DNA of 64,000 nucleotides, taken from Rostrohypoxylon terebratum (taxonomy: Eukaryota > Ascomycota > Sordariomycetes > Xylariales > Hypoxylaceae). The notes beneath the pieces were generated by a model that saw nothing but the letters and a program-made list of their open reading frames with translations, ran no database searches and was not told the DNA's origin. Location of the stretch: positions 124,001-188,000 of the forward strand of contig MU385900.1 of NCBI GenBank assembly GCA_022497145.1, given 5' to 3'. Of the stretch, positions 31,660-43,800 are shown piece by piece; positions within the stretch are counted from its first letter, which is position 1; every line of letters begins with the position of its first letter. Made by a program: the position numbers and the translations under genes.

Positions 31660-33340
31660 TTACTTCGTGCTTTCTACTTCTATCACATCCTTTTCCACTG
31701 ACTCAGTTTCTCTAATCTTGACCTGAGTGAACTTTGAACGAATATTCTGAAGATCAAATCCTAAGATGATGGCTAAAGCCGCGATGATCGGCAGAAGGGC
31801 CGATGACGCGAACAACGTCTGTCTCTGCTCTGTGATATAAATGTCTGTTAGTTATCGGTTTGCCTAAAGGGTAGGTATTTCATAAGATCAACTCACCATC
31901 ATCACCACTAGTAGCATATACTGCAATAACAACAAAGATGAATAGGGGTATATTCATAAACCCATACACCATCGCTCTGCTAGAATCATTGACGATCAAG
32001 CTCCGGTGGTAGGCCATACTTGGAACATACACTCCGTTGCAGAGCTCGAGTAACAGGAATGCCAAATATGTGTCAAGTTCCCTCCTAGAAAAAGCCGCAA
32101 TCAACAAGCTCAACGCACCCATGAAGAATGTCGTACCAAGTATTAATGTAGGTAAGATGGCGCTGAAAAGAAGAATCTCGTCTGTTGTCTCCGACTTCAT
32201 AGTTCTGATCAATAACCGGAATAGCATTGTACCAAGCACCATCGTGGCCATAAATGCAGAGAAGATCGCGCCATACGGAATCGCATCACCCTTTTCCGAA
32301 TGCTCAGTGCCATGCGCCGCTTGCAAAGTCCCGGGCCAGGAGAAGGTAAAGATAAAAATGGCTCCTTCGAAACAGCAGGAAGCCAAGCTAAGCACCCAAA
32401 TCCTGACGTCTTTCAAGTTCCCTGTTGTTTTTTTCGTGATCTTGTCGTCGGTTGTGTCACTGCCCAAGCCCTCTTCGTCACAAGGACCAGCAGCGCTATT
32501 AGTGGGCCCTTTATTTTCGTTCTATGTCCACAGCATGAGCAAGACAGCGCAGACATCTAAAGCCTGTGGTAGAAAAAAAATCAGCAGCGCAACAAATACC
32601 TAAGTATCTCAATCAAAATCAGCCTTACCGCGCCGGCGATAAAGGGATCGGTCTTCGATCCCGAAATCAAGACAATACAGTAACCTATGACCCCAGCAAC
32701 GATTGCCGTCATACAATTGTATGTGGTCATGATGCTAAGCATGGAGCTTAGGCGTAATGAGCTCTGATCGAACTTCCTTGCGTTATACTCGGCAATCATC
32801 CAACTTTCAAACGCGGTCCATAGGAGGTTCAATCCTATCCCACTGAATACTCTTCCTGCAACTAAAATTCTGATGTCATTAGACTTGACGGATATAGACG
32901 CAAGTGAGTGAATTCCGCAGAATATAAAACATGCCGTCCGTCTACCTAATTTATCGGCCATGTAACCCGTAAAAAGTGCCGAAACCGCAGCTGAAAGATA
33001 TGTAGCGACGTAGAGAATCGCAACGGTTCTTGTATCAAAACCCTTCTCGTCGTGGAAGAGCGAATAGAGATATGGAGTCTGAGAGAAATAGTTAGCCTAC
33101 TACATAGGTACGGACTTGATTCTTCTAACTCACTTGAAGCCATTCAGATCCCATAACAACCAAGTAAACACGCAGAAATATTATACGAAATTTCCGAGCT
33201 TCCGCATCCACATCCTGCAAGACCACATCTTTTTCTAGATTCTTAGTTCGGAACAATCGCAAGATGAAATTACGTCCCATCAAAAGAACTACTATGAGCA
33301 CGAGGATGAACAAACTCGTCCAGTAGATATTCAGAGCCAT
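31660..33340 (-). pseudogene. MFS_5 (MFSD5/molybdate-anion transporter-like), nonsense-interrupted
   Basis: Twelve-helix transporter of the MFS_5 type, named after MFSD5/MOT2 molybdate carriers. Exons are 33340-33134, 33078-32629, 32563-31897 and 31829-31660. Introns 33133-33079, 32628-32564 and 31896-31830 have good GT-AG signals. Family motifs are MALNIYWTSLF, GSEWLQ|TPYLYSLFHDEKGF, GYMADKLGRRTACF, WTAFESWMIAEYN and FIAGA|ALDVCAVLLMLW. The family-typical W-N-E-N motif reads ACA TAG AAC GAA: TAG at 32524-32522 replaces the Trp codon at about codon 233 of 498. A single G-to-A change (CpA to TpA on the other strand) explains it. The frame is open to ESTK-stop after the lesion. Start is the first ATG at 33340; the longer frame begins with GTG. 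Confidence 0.8.
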
Positions 33341-33944
33341 GTTGAACACCCTCAACAATGTTCTTTCAAACACCAGAACGATTTCGTGCGTAAATTAAAA
33401 CAGTGGGTGGAAAAAGGCGTCTTCATGAATTAAGCATACTTATTCTATATAGGTAACTAGACGTTTACTCCTTGAATTCAGGCAATGATGTTGTCTCAAG
33501 GTTATATCGCGAAGCATTACATTCCTCATAACTTCACCCTTAGATAGGGCCCGGGCTATGACGTTGAGCCAACCACCAACCCCAGAATTTGGATCGTCGA
33601 TTTAATATTGCACGCAAAATGAACTCGTGGAATGAGGGAGCTAGCTCAGGAATGAGACAGATTTTTTCTTACCTAGGTACCTAATATGCTGCCTACCTAG
33701 CAGTCAAGAAAAGGAGGACAGGCAAGCCGACCAAGTCTTTCCCCTCAGTAGAAGCACGGTTTATTGTGCTTGCAGCACCTAAGCTGCTACACCTTGAAGC
33801 GTATCGGTATTTCACGACGTTACAGGTAGGTACCTAGAAATCAATCGGCAACAGTCGTGATATTATACAGCGCCAATGTGATACGCCAAACTCTATACCT
33901 ATGGGTGTAGGGTATTTAAAATCCCGTTGAAAATGCGACAAAGA
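33341..33944. other. boundary spacer between accessory and core parts
   Basis: About 600 bases upstream of the MFS_5 gene and downstream of SSF1. Several GGTACCTAGG-type motifs occur (acctaggtacctaat at 33672-33686, aggtaggtacctag at 33824-33837). No coding frame recognised. Confidence 0.45.
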
Positions 33945-35429
33945 TCAATGCTCATCTGCAATTTCTTCCCTTTCATCCTCCCACTCGTCTTCGTCCATCT
34001 GTTCGCCGAGTGCTTCTTCAGCATCTCCTGCCAAGCCTTCGCTATCGAACTCGTCCTCCTCCATCATCTCATCAAACAAGTCGCTATTATTACCATCCAT
34101 GTTATAATCGTCGTCATCGTCGTCATCACCGCCTTCGGCATTCTCTTCACTTTTACCGTTCTTAGCTTTATTTGCTTCCTTCTCTTTTCGCTTCTTTTCG
34201 ACGTTAGCCTTCTGCTCCTTTCTCCTCGCCTCCTTCTCCTGCTTGCGCTGTTCCCATCGCTTTTCGAGCTCTCGTATTTCTTGTTGTGATTTATGGATGT
34301 GCTCATGCCACATGGTCTTGCCGGAACAAAGTCCTTCCTCGACCTTAGTCATGCGCAATTTCATGCGAGGCCCGAGTTCGGTAAGGATGACACGTCGCCT
34401 TTCAACTCTTTCGTCGTTGTCAGCACCCTGATCTGTGCTCTCCGACTTGGCCGCGCGAGCCTTGGCTGAGAGCACTCTGCGTGGTGCATCCTCCAGCACT
34501 TCTACCTCGGCATCCGTGTCCATCTCGCTTCCACTCGTACCATCCGTCATGTAGCCTTCCCCATTTTCTCCTCCTATCATGTATTCGGAGATGTCCTCTA
34601 GCTTCCCCAAGTTCGGTACGCCACCTTTTCGGTTCTTGGCACTGAAGAGCTTTTCCGCAGCATCAAGCCTACGAAGAGGTTTAGAGACTCCAGCAGGTTT
34701 TGTAGTGATGGCGTAATGTCTGAAGTTCAGTACGAATGATCCGTCGTCCTTGTCCTTAGCGGGCTCCCGGTTCAGGAGAAGAACTCTACGTATCGATTTT
34801 AAGGGTGTAGTCTGGGGATTGATTCGTGGGAAAAGAGATTGGAATACGGTGGTAGTAAGAGATTCAAGGTGTTTCGGAACTTTGGAGTTGGCGTCCGCTC
34901 CGGGCGTAGAGATGTTATTCATAATTAACTGGTGGTTGATCAATGGTTAGTGGCTTATAAGATGTAGATAGCGTAAGGAAGATAGATGTACCAGAGGGGG
35001 TGTGATGTATTCCTTCCCTCCACCCTTAGGGTGTCGCTGAGCTTTGCGCACATCTTTGCAGAGCGAGTATTTTTCAACGCGAAAGTGCAATGTAGGGCCT
35101 CGCGGAGTAGTAGCTATGCGCAAATTCGTATTGCCAGATTCTGATCGGGAGAAGAGCAGAAGATGAGTGACCCCGAGAGAACCAGTCATTGTGACGTAGT
35201 CTCTTAGACGGTTTGCGCGGCGCTCTTTTAGACGGCTAGCAGTCCCAGGTTCCATAACTTGACGGACGTCCTTTGCCAATTGACTGACGCTAGATCCAAC
35301 CTCGCCGGCGCCAATTCGAATGACCATACTTTTGGGATCTTGGATGGCCGACCGCCCCGTTAGAGGGGCCTTATGTTTGGGATTGTTGGCGCCCACATGG
35401 GTGCGCTTCTTCGTTCGACTCTTGGCCAT
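33945..35429 (-). CDS. SSF1: SSF1/Peter Pan-type Brix-domain ribosome biogenesis factor
   Basis: Nucleolar factor for 60S subunit assembly that binds pre-rRNA (family knowledge). Exons are 35429-34992 and 34928-33945, with a 63-base intron (34991-34929, branch cactaacc); the product has 473 residues, close to yeast Ssf1. Start MAKSRTKKRTHVG. The Brix domain begins PKSMVIRIGAGEVGSSVSQL and continues with TMTGSLGVTHLLLFSRSESG, GPTLHFRVEKYSL, PPLLIMNN and KSIRRVLLLNRE. The C-terminus is a basic helix (EKRWEQRKQEKEARRKEQK) followed by acidic runs. Longer frames upstream of 35429 are not needed for homology. The start faces RRP3 across 451 bases. Confidence 0.92.
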
Positions 35430-35880
35430 TATGGAACTAAATTGCTTGCGACTTCGAATAGTAAATGGTCGTGTCGAAGTCAGTGAAGCCAATAGAGTCA
35501 ATGTTGGTGTAAAGTTGCGATGAGAGCCACAATTGATTGGAAGCTTCCATTTTTCTTTTTTCTTTTTTTCTTTTCTTATCAGGCAGAAAAAAAGTTTATC
35601 TGGGGACATCATGTAACGACTACCCAAATATGAGTAGTTACTAGTACCATGAGAGGAAGTACTCTATACTTAGTGGGGCTTCAGAGAGATAAGATAAGAG
35701 CACTAAAAAAGAAGGCGGTCAGACCTTTGCAGGTGCGGGATGCATTTCACTTAAGCCTTAATAAGATTTCATCTTTTGCGCATCCCAAATAAATATTCCT
35801 GATTGTTTCTACAACACCAACAAATTTCACAAACTCAACTAGGCCACTTCAACGCTCGATACTATCATATAATACACAAT
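35430..35880. promoter_or_regulatory. shared divergent promoter SSF1/RRP3
   Basis: 451-base spacer between two divergently transcribed ribosome-biogenesis genes. It contains a TC-rich tract (ttttctttttttctttt, about 35560-35576). Co-expression from a bidirectional promoter is inferred from layout. Confidence 0.5.
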
Positions 35881-37412
35881 ATGTCGTCTACCAAACGAAG
35901 AAAAACGGCTCCTACTACCGAAGCTCCCGAGGCACACGAAACCCACGAAACCCACGACGATTCTGCGACCCTCGATGAGGGTTCAACCGTCGAATCTGCT
36001 CCGAAGACATTCAAAGATCTTGTATGAGCTCATAGTCGCCTCATATTTCTCGAGCGTTATTCTAACTTAGGGGTGTTCCATAGGGAATTGTCGATCCTCT
36101 AGTCGAAGCGTGTCACTCGTTAGGTTATAAACACCCTACACCTATTCAGGCGCAATCGATTCCCCTCGCTCTACAAAATAGGGATCTTATAGGCCTCGCT
36201 GAAACTGGTAGCGGAAAGACGGCTGCCTTTACCCTACCTATCCTACAAGCACTCCTTGAGAAACCATCTGCTTTCTTCGGCCTTATACTCGCTCCAACTC
36301 GTGAGCTGGCAACACAAATCGGCCAGGCTGTAGACGCTCTCGGTGCCTCCATTTCCGTAAGATGCGCCGTCATTGTTGGTGGTCTGGACATGGTACCCCA
36401 GGCTATCGCCTTATCAAAGAAACCTCATATCGTCGTAGCTACGCCGGGGCGTTTACTGGACCATCTTGAGAAAACGAAGGGTTTCAAATTGTCGAACACC
36501 AAATACCTAGTCATCGATGAGGCCGACCGATTGTTGGATATGGACTTCGGTCCCATACTCGACAAACTTCTTAAATTCCTTCCGAGAGAGAGGCGGACAT
36601 TCCTGTTCAGCGCCACAATGTCATCCAAGGTAGAGAGTTTGCAGAGGGCAAGTTTGAGGGACCCTCTGCGCGTCAGCATCACCACCAACAAGTACCAGAC
36701 CGTCTCGACTTTAAAGCAATATTACATATTCATCCCACATATGCACAAGGACTCATACTTGATTTTCCTTGTTGCAAGCGAGTTCACAGGCCGATCTACA
36801 ATCATTTTCACCAGAACGGTCTATGAAACTCAGAGAGTAGCTATTTTATTACGATTCTTAGGCTTCGGCGCAATCCCTCTCCATGGTCAATTATCTCAAT
36901 CTTCACGTTTGGGTGCATTGAACAAATTTAAATCTGGATCTAGGGATATCCTAGTCGCGACAGATGTCGCTGCACGAGGTTTAGATATACCTAAAGTCGA
37001 TGTTGTCCTCAACTATGATTTACCCCAAGACAGTGAGTTTTTTTTTCGCCCGTACAGCTCTCAAATCCATCTCAACTAATCGGGACACGCAGGCAAGACA
37101 TATGTTCACCGAGTTGGCCGAACTGCGCGTGCGGGCAATGCAGGTCAAGCCATCAGCTTAGTCACCCAGTACGATATTGAAATATACCAGCGAATTGAAG
37201 CCGCCTTAGGCAAAAAGCTAGATGAATACGAGACCGACAAGGAAGAGGTAATGGTCTTCAAATCCCGTGTGGAGGAAGCCCAACGCCACGCGCGTACCGA
37301 GATGAAGAACCTGATGGAAGACCGGGGTAACAAGGGTTCGGTTCTGAAAGGTCGTCACGCCGGCAGGAACGCCAAGAGACGGCACGACGCCATGGACGCC
37401 GAAGAAGGGTGA
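35881..37412 (+). CDS. RRP3: DEAD-box ATP-dependent rRNA helicase Rrp3
   Basis: Nucleolar RNA helicase for 18S rRNA maturation. Exons are 35881-36021, 36084-37032 and 37093-37412 (introns 36022-36083 and 37033-37092); 469 residues. Motifs in order: Q motif around GYKHPTPIQAQSIP, I (AETGSGKTAAFTLP), Ia (LAPTRELATQI), GG, Ib (ATPGRLLDHL), II (VIDEADRLLDMDFG), III (FLFSATMSSK), IV (STIIFTRT), V (ATDVAARGLDIP) and VI (HRVGRTARAG). The last intron falls inside PQDS|KTYVHRVGRTAR. The basic C-terminus ends GRHAGRNAKRRHDAMDAEEG, as in Rrp3 orthologues. Confidence 0.92.
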
Positions 37413-39113
37413 AGATGTTATGAGGAAATATTCTTGGCCATCGGACGGGGCGTTTTGATTAGATACCCAGCAATAAAAGAAGCTACCACATTTCACAGAT
37501 TTATTAGACTGGCTGGCGCCCTGCAGGCCTGCGGACCTGCACACTTCTGTAAGCTGTGAGACCAGCATGTTGTCAATGACACTTGCATTAGTGATAGGTA
37601 TATTTCAAATTAGTATCTGAATTCTCTTATTACTCAAGGCACCCCACTACTACCTGCAAAGATGAAGATAAATATCATCTCGTCTCAATTTGAGTGCCCT
37701 CCAAACTCCAAACGCCATTGGGCATCGCCCCCTAGAATCAAAAGTACAAAAAGCCACAACATTTAAACGAGCAACACTAGGAAACTAGTGAAACCAGCTG
37801 CGTGGTTTCTCCGAGACACTCATTACCTGGTCATATATCTCCTCGCAACGGCGGGGGCGCGTAATGGCTGCTGGAATGGAGCCCATATAATAATATCACA
37901 CTCGGCGTACATTGCATGTGTGTTATGACTCCTGCCGGGATATCCCACCGAAGACTTCGAAGGATAGCCTCACTTGAGACATTCTATACCTTATGTCACT
38001 AAATGGTCTTTTGTAGCTGAACGTACTTGTACTCCATGCACCCCGGAGCAAACCATCAGATCTAGCCTGTGACTGCCGATCAGTTGGAATCACCTAGGTA
38101 CTCAATAAAGGTCTAACATCATGAAGAATATAAGGCTCTATAAGTTAGGCACTCTTTAGTTGTACCTACCTAAGAACGAGGTTCCCCTTGCTCGAAAAAG
38201 GTACCTACCTAGCTATTGAATATATTTGAAGTGAATACCTAAGACCTTCAGTGTCCTCCCAGCCAGTTTTCATAAGATCACTCATCCTAGGTACCTACGG
38301 TTACCACCAGTTAGTTGTACCAAAACCATACCAATCATACTAATCACATAAATGACGATCACTGTCTCATACATACCGTTGTTCTTCCCCTCACCATCGC
38401 GCCTCGCGCGTGAAAACGCTGGTTCTGTTGAAGGCATGCACATCAATAGGTAATATTCAGCGGGGAAATATTGAGCACTGGCTAAAATATCATAGGTAAG
38501 TGGGAACCAAAAAAAAACATCCCTTAAGCAGCCCTGGAGGTGTACTACCCTGAAGGTCTATTTGCATTGATCTAACTCAGCAGCGATATACTCTGAGAGC
38601 TCATTAACTCATGACGTTCGAGATGAAGGGCGGTACCAACATTGGTACGCCCTGCGGCATACACCAAACCCTTCCGAAGACTTTGGTGGCTGTGGCATAT
38701 CTCATAGTAAGCTCCTTATAGTAGAAATGGGTACTACCACGCAAAGAGTTGGGAATGTAGCCGTTCTGAATTACAATAAGATGCGTAAGGTTCATGAGGT
38801 CTATACTACTATAATTGACATTATCATTGCCCGAATCCTTGTAGATGTTGGTGTTTCTACATGAGGTAGAGAATGGCGGTCTGGTTACTTCGGTAAGAAG
38901 ACAGCCACTTACTCCAATTCACTTAACATGATATATGATTGAATGTAGCCTCGTTGATTATACGTGAACTTGTTCTACGAGTCTGTAAGATCTTGAAAAT
39001 TGAGTTGAATGTCAAGGTGCCTGTGATGACGATACATAGTCATTGCTAGACTTCAAACTTCCCAATGCGAATGATTTTCAAATGATCTAAATGATCTAAA
39101 TGATCTAGGAGTA

Positions 39114-39133
39114 CCTAGGTCCTAGGACCTAGG
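39114..39133. repeat. perfect 20-bp palindrome of the CCTAGG family
   Basis: CCTAGGTCCTAGGACCTAGG is its own reverse complement. Related palindromes occur at 42623-42640 and in the cctaggtcctaggactcctagg patch near 61464-61485. Confidence 0.9.
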
Positions 39134-39149
39134 GTAGTTAGGAGGTAGT

Positions 39150-39150
<1 letters not shown>

Positions 39151-39180
<30 letters not shown>
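39151..39180. repeat. (TGA)10 microsatellite
   Basis: Ten uninterrupted TGA units in intergenic DNA. Confidence 0.95.
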
Positions 39181-40021
39181 CCATTAGGCACCGGAATTCA
39201 ACACCATCGCCCAACCGACAGCCTCACCACCACTCATTTGTTCGTGGACATATTTCTCAACTTGCAACCCATTCGCAACCCCGTCTTACACTTTCATCGT
39301 GAGTGGGTCGTGTGTCTTTTTATCGCTAACCTGAGTTCGTTTCTTTTTCCCCGTTAGGCCGCATCCACTGGTCGGCCTATTCTTGTGTGCGACCAACCGG
39401 AGGGCGATGAACAGCTGTCAATGCTCGGAGGGTCCTTGAGAAAAAAGCGTGGGGTTGTGGGGTAGGTAGATCGAGAAAGTGCTTGGATGAGACATAAAAG
39501 AACATCGCAACCCGGTCCGTGATGCTTCGTCCGGTTTACTGTTCCACACTTAGTCATATATCAAATGTATCTAGGATTCTAGGTAAAATCGATATGTCAT
39601 AGTTGTTGCAAACATCCCAGCGTCTTCTTTTGTGAGTTCCTACCATGGTGATTAGAAGCGCTACTACTGTATGTCACTAAATTTGAACAGCACTACGATT
39701 AACAACATCCAAGGTCCTTCGAGGTTCAACAGCGACGGGACTTTTACGATATTCTCCATGAAATGTCGTATAGATTTCTCCAACAAAGCAAATCTTTCTA
39801 TTGCCATTAACTAGGAAAATTTTAGCTAGGAAAGTATAGGAAAGGCAAGATCCAAAACGCAATGATGGATGCGGAACAGGCGGCGATCGAGGAGCGAGGG
39901 TCTCAAGCGGGGATCAGAAAGAATCCCCATCTTAGCCTGATCACGGGACAAAGTATGAAGGAGTATTATGGACGCCTGATGTCTTTGACCTGAGCTGTTC
40001 GTAGTGAGACGCTAGGATGGT

Positions 40022-40898
40022 TTAATCCTCAGCCTCCTCGCCGTTGGCAGCAACTTCTGTTGTTGTTTGGGTCTTCTCTTTGGTGGGTGCGTCGACATCG
40101 ATGCCCAGCTTTTTAGGTTCATCGACACCATTCTCCTCTTCGTCGCCTTCGGCCTCGCCTTCCAATTCATCCTCGAATGTGTCCTCCTCTTCGTCGCCCT
40201 CAAGTTCTTCTTCTTCCCCAAGACCGTCTTCGTCGAACTCATCCTCCTCGACGCCGTTGTTGGCGACGGGGACAGGTTCGGTGGGAGCACTGGCCGTTTT
40301 CAGTTTCTTCTTCGGGGGGGCCTCAGTTGGTGCAGCCGCGTCTGGGTCTGTGTTTGTCAGCTAATGGCGCAGGGAGATACCGCAATGATTTCAACTTACG
40401 CTTCACACCATTGCCGTTGCTAATGCCATTTCCATTTCCATTTCCATTGCTGTGGGCATGCTCTTCTTCTTCTTCTTCAGGCTCGACTGCTTCATCATAT
40501 TCTTCCTCATCTTCCTCGGCGTCATCGGCATCGTCATCTTCGTCGCCTTCGGAGATGCTGCCGAGTAAAAAATCAGCCGCTGCTCTTCAAAGTATTTGGT
40601 AGTACTTCAACACGAATTCTCAACAAAATTGGGTAGCTCTGTGATGAGAATAGAACGCTTGCGATAATGCGCCAATGTACGCGACAATGGGATATGTGCA
40701 TGCGATGCTGTCGCATGTTTTGCGACAAGAGCTACTCTTGCACTTGTTTCCACATTACGAAGCTCCGGACAAAGTCTTGGCAAGCCACGATGGTATCGGA
40801 GAAGCAACTTACTATTCCTCTTCCTCTTCGCTCTCATCACTGGGAAGTGCGACGAGCTCTTCCTCCTCCTCGTCTTGCTTCCTCTTTCGAGAAGTCAT
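40022..40898 (-). CDS. highly acidic, probably nuclear protein
   Basis: Exons are 40898-40813, 40557-40400 and 40347-40022 (introns 40812-40558 and 40399-40348, GT-AG, frame kept). The product has about 189 residues. It begins MTSRKRKQDEEEEELVALPS, continues with Asp/Glu runs, a Gly-Asn repeat (HSNGNGNGNGISNGNG), a basic APPKKKLKTA patch that could be a nuclear signal, and further Glu-rich sequence up to NGEEAED-stop. The composition recalls prothymosin or histone-chaperone-like proteins, but no named domain is visible. The first intron (255 bases) is long for this window. The call as a gene rests on coherent splicing and matching acidic composition in all three exons. Confidence 0.7.
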
Positions 40899-43800
40899 GG
40901 TTTAAGGTTTGGAATTGGATCGAGGGTGACTATTTTATGCGGAACGGGAAAGTGAGTCGGTTGTTTGATGAGTTGGAAGGAAAATTGGATAGAAATTGGA
41001 TAGAGATTTGATGGGAAAGATAGGAAAGGAGGAGGGAGAAAGAGAAGGAGAAAAGGAAGAGAAAAAGGGGAAAGCTGGGGGTGGCAGGAGGGATACGGTG
41101 GCCGCTGTGCTTGGGGAAAGGCTGCTCTGCTTAGGAAGGGGGGAGCAAAGCGTCGATTGTGTGAGAGTGTGAGCGTGTGAGAGAAGGAGGGGACCGGTAA
41201 GCTGGTAGCTTGGGGGAAGCTTTGGGGGGAATGCGAAGAGCGAATGGAGTGAATGGAACGAATGGGGATGGAGAGAGAGGGGGCGCGAACGGGGGGAGCT
41301 ATGGAAGCTTTTGCTTTGCTTCGCTGTGCTTTGCTGTGCTTTCAAGGTTGCTGTGCTTTGCTTTGCTGCTTGTTGCGCTTGCGCTTGCTGCTAGGTACCA
41401 CATTGCTACCACATTGCCCAGTATTTTGCCTACTATGCTGCTATGTTGGTGTGTACTGGGTATGTAGGACCTAGGTAGTAAGGTACAGCATCCCTACCCT
41501 TTACGCGGTACCTACCCTTAGGTATTGTACCATTTGCCCTCTTAACCCGCCTTAGCCTCTTTTCCCTCTTTTCCCACCTGCACTCCTCCTTCCCACTTCC
41601 ACGTTTCCCCCTAGTTGCAGGAAAGGGCTTAAAAAGGGTGCCCGCCAATGTGGACTAGCAGCGTCCGCCCTCGTCCGTCCAAGAAGTCGTCAGAGTCAGA
41701 GTCATTCAAGAAAGCGCTGCAAGTGATTGGTGTGGGACTCGGATCATATTCTGGCCAGGGCTTCGATCGGGCTCGGGAAGCTTCCTCGCAATAATAGCGA
41801 ACGATCGGACTTAGTGCTGCTGTACAGCAGTAGCTTTGGTGCGTGAGAGCAAGCTTCGAGCTCAGACTCCACAGCCACAATTCTCATGCTCTCGTCTTCC
41901 TCGTCTTCCCCAACTTGGAAGTTTTCCCCTCATCTCTTAGCATGAGCCACTTTGGTTTATCCGTGAACAACGATCATTGAAGTTCAAGAAGGTTGCTTTT
42001 TTTTTTTTAACCATGTACCTACATACATAGGCCTTAGGTAGAGGTCTTCAAAGAAAATCTTACGAGAGACTGCGTAATGCTTCCCACAACCAATTTTTTT
42101 TTCTCTTTTGGATAATTAGTTGAGACATATCGAAGCTGTAATAAGTAGAAAAAGCCAAATGTTGAATACGCATGTAGGTAAGAACATTGAAATAGGGAGA
42201 GATGTATATGACTTATCTTTGATACTTACCTCTAAACGCATTTGCAGTGTTTACCTAAGACCTAGATAGTCAACTTAGCTAACGAAGCAATTGTTCTGAG
42301 ACGTGACCGGAACATATTATGCTAGTTGCAATAGTATTGACTTGACGTACAATGTCTACCATCACACCTGGCGAAGTATGGTTGACCAATTCCACGGTCG
42401 CAGCGGCAGTGCAATTGTCCCGTATGCGGGGGGATCGGATATAGTCTCCCGCAGCATTTCCAAGAGAGGATAAGTTTTGATAGTTTATACTTGAGTAGAA
42501 TGTTCCTTTAGCAAGGGATTGTGATATTGATTGGCGTGCATTGTGATAGGCCATTTGGCGAAAAAGAGCCAAGAGGCCGAGGGAACGCGTAGGAGACGCG
42601 TCGAGTATTCAGTTATGAATACCTAGGACCTAGGTCCTAGATGAATAGCCCTGAAGGTACCAAAGTATGTAAGCTCCAATACTCACCCTTCGTCCTCCAT
42701 CCTCCATCCTCCATCCGCTATCCGCTGTGGACGATCGTGATAAACGAAGGTGTGGCAATCTTTCACTTGGCCGTTGATGAATTGACCTATTATGTTTTCT
42801 CCTCTCCTCTATTGAGGTTCGCATGTTGATACGGAAGAGGTATGCGGAGACATTTGATAATAGCGTTAATTCTGAATAGGCTGACAATGATATGGTCCTT
42901 GTTTTCGAAGTCGAATATAGTATTATTAAAGGTGAAAATTTTTTGTTCTTGATGATTGTGAGATGAAGATCAGTTACTGAGCCTGGTTAAATCCGGGTTC
43001 CGGGGGAGTCGGCCGACGAGGTAGCGGCGAGGTACTCCAATACAAATACTCCGAAATTCAAATTGCACTTACCTACAGCTGTACTACTACACTCTGATAA
43101 ATGCAGGTGAATGCTTGGATATTTGGCAGGTACCCGCTTCATACAAGCAACTGCACATGTGTCCAGGTGCTAGTAGGTGTTACGTGGAAGGGGTCTCCAG
43201 AGGAGGCAGCTAAGAGAAAAAGGGTAGCTAGGAGGTAGCCCTCTGATAATTAGGGGATAATTGGGGCATGCTATTCTAGCTGTGCCCCTGATCCATAGTC
43301 TCGGAACTACCTAAACCAGGACTAAGTTAGGTTACTCATGATCCGAACCAAATTCTACCTCGAATCTTAGTACCCAAACATATTTTTTTAGTGTAATATC
43401 CAATGGATTTGTTGATCACTCACCTAATAACCTGAAATTTCATTCAAACTGACAAAGTTTTGAATCGATGAACTACAAATACGTAAAATATAGAGTTTGC
43501 TGTAGGCAAGCTTTGAGCATGTTTGATTCATACGAACAATGTAAAGAACCAAGGCCCGATATTCCCGATATTCTGCTGGCTGTCAATGCCATTGCCAACG
43601 TTGCCAATTTACACAGCAGAGATTGCGTACAGACATATTAATCCACAATTAGCATCTGCATCTGCATCTGCATTTACCGCTTCAATGTTATGCAAATGAA
43701 TATAAGATCTGATGTGGGTTTGTGGATTAATATGCGCCGTGGCATATGGCGCGTGGTATGTGGCATACCGAGAGGCGGATGACAACTTGCACAATCTGAC

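Larger units (their letters stand above)
37413..40021. other. 2.6-kb intergenic region with short repeats
   Basis: No convincing coding frame between the RRP3 and acidic-protein 3' ends. Holds GGTACCTACC/CCTAGGTACC motifs (38155-38300), three copies of aatgatcta (39080-39106), a perfect 20-bp palindrome (39114-39133) and a (TGA)10 tract (39151-39180). Confidence 0.5.

Noticed and set aside
41629..41880. 83-residue minus-strand frame
   Set aside because: No recognisable domain, splice partners or codon pattern; likely chance.
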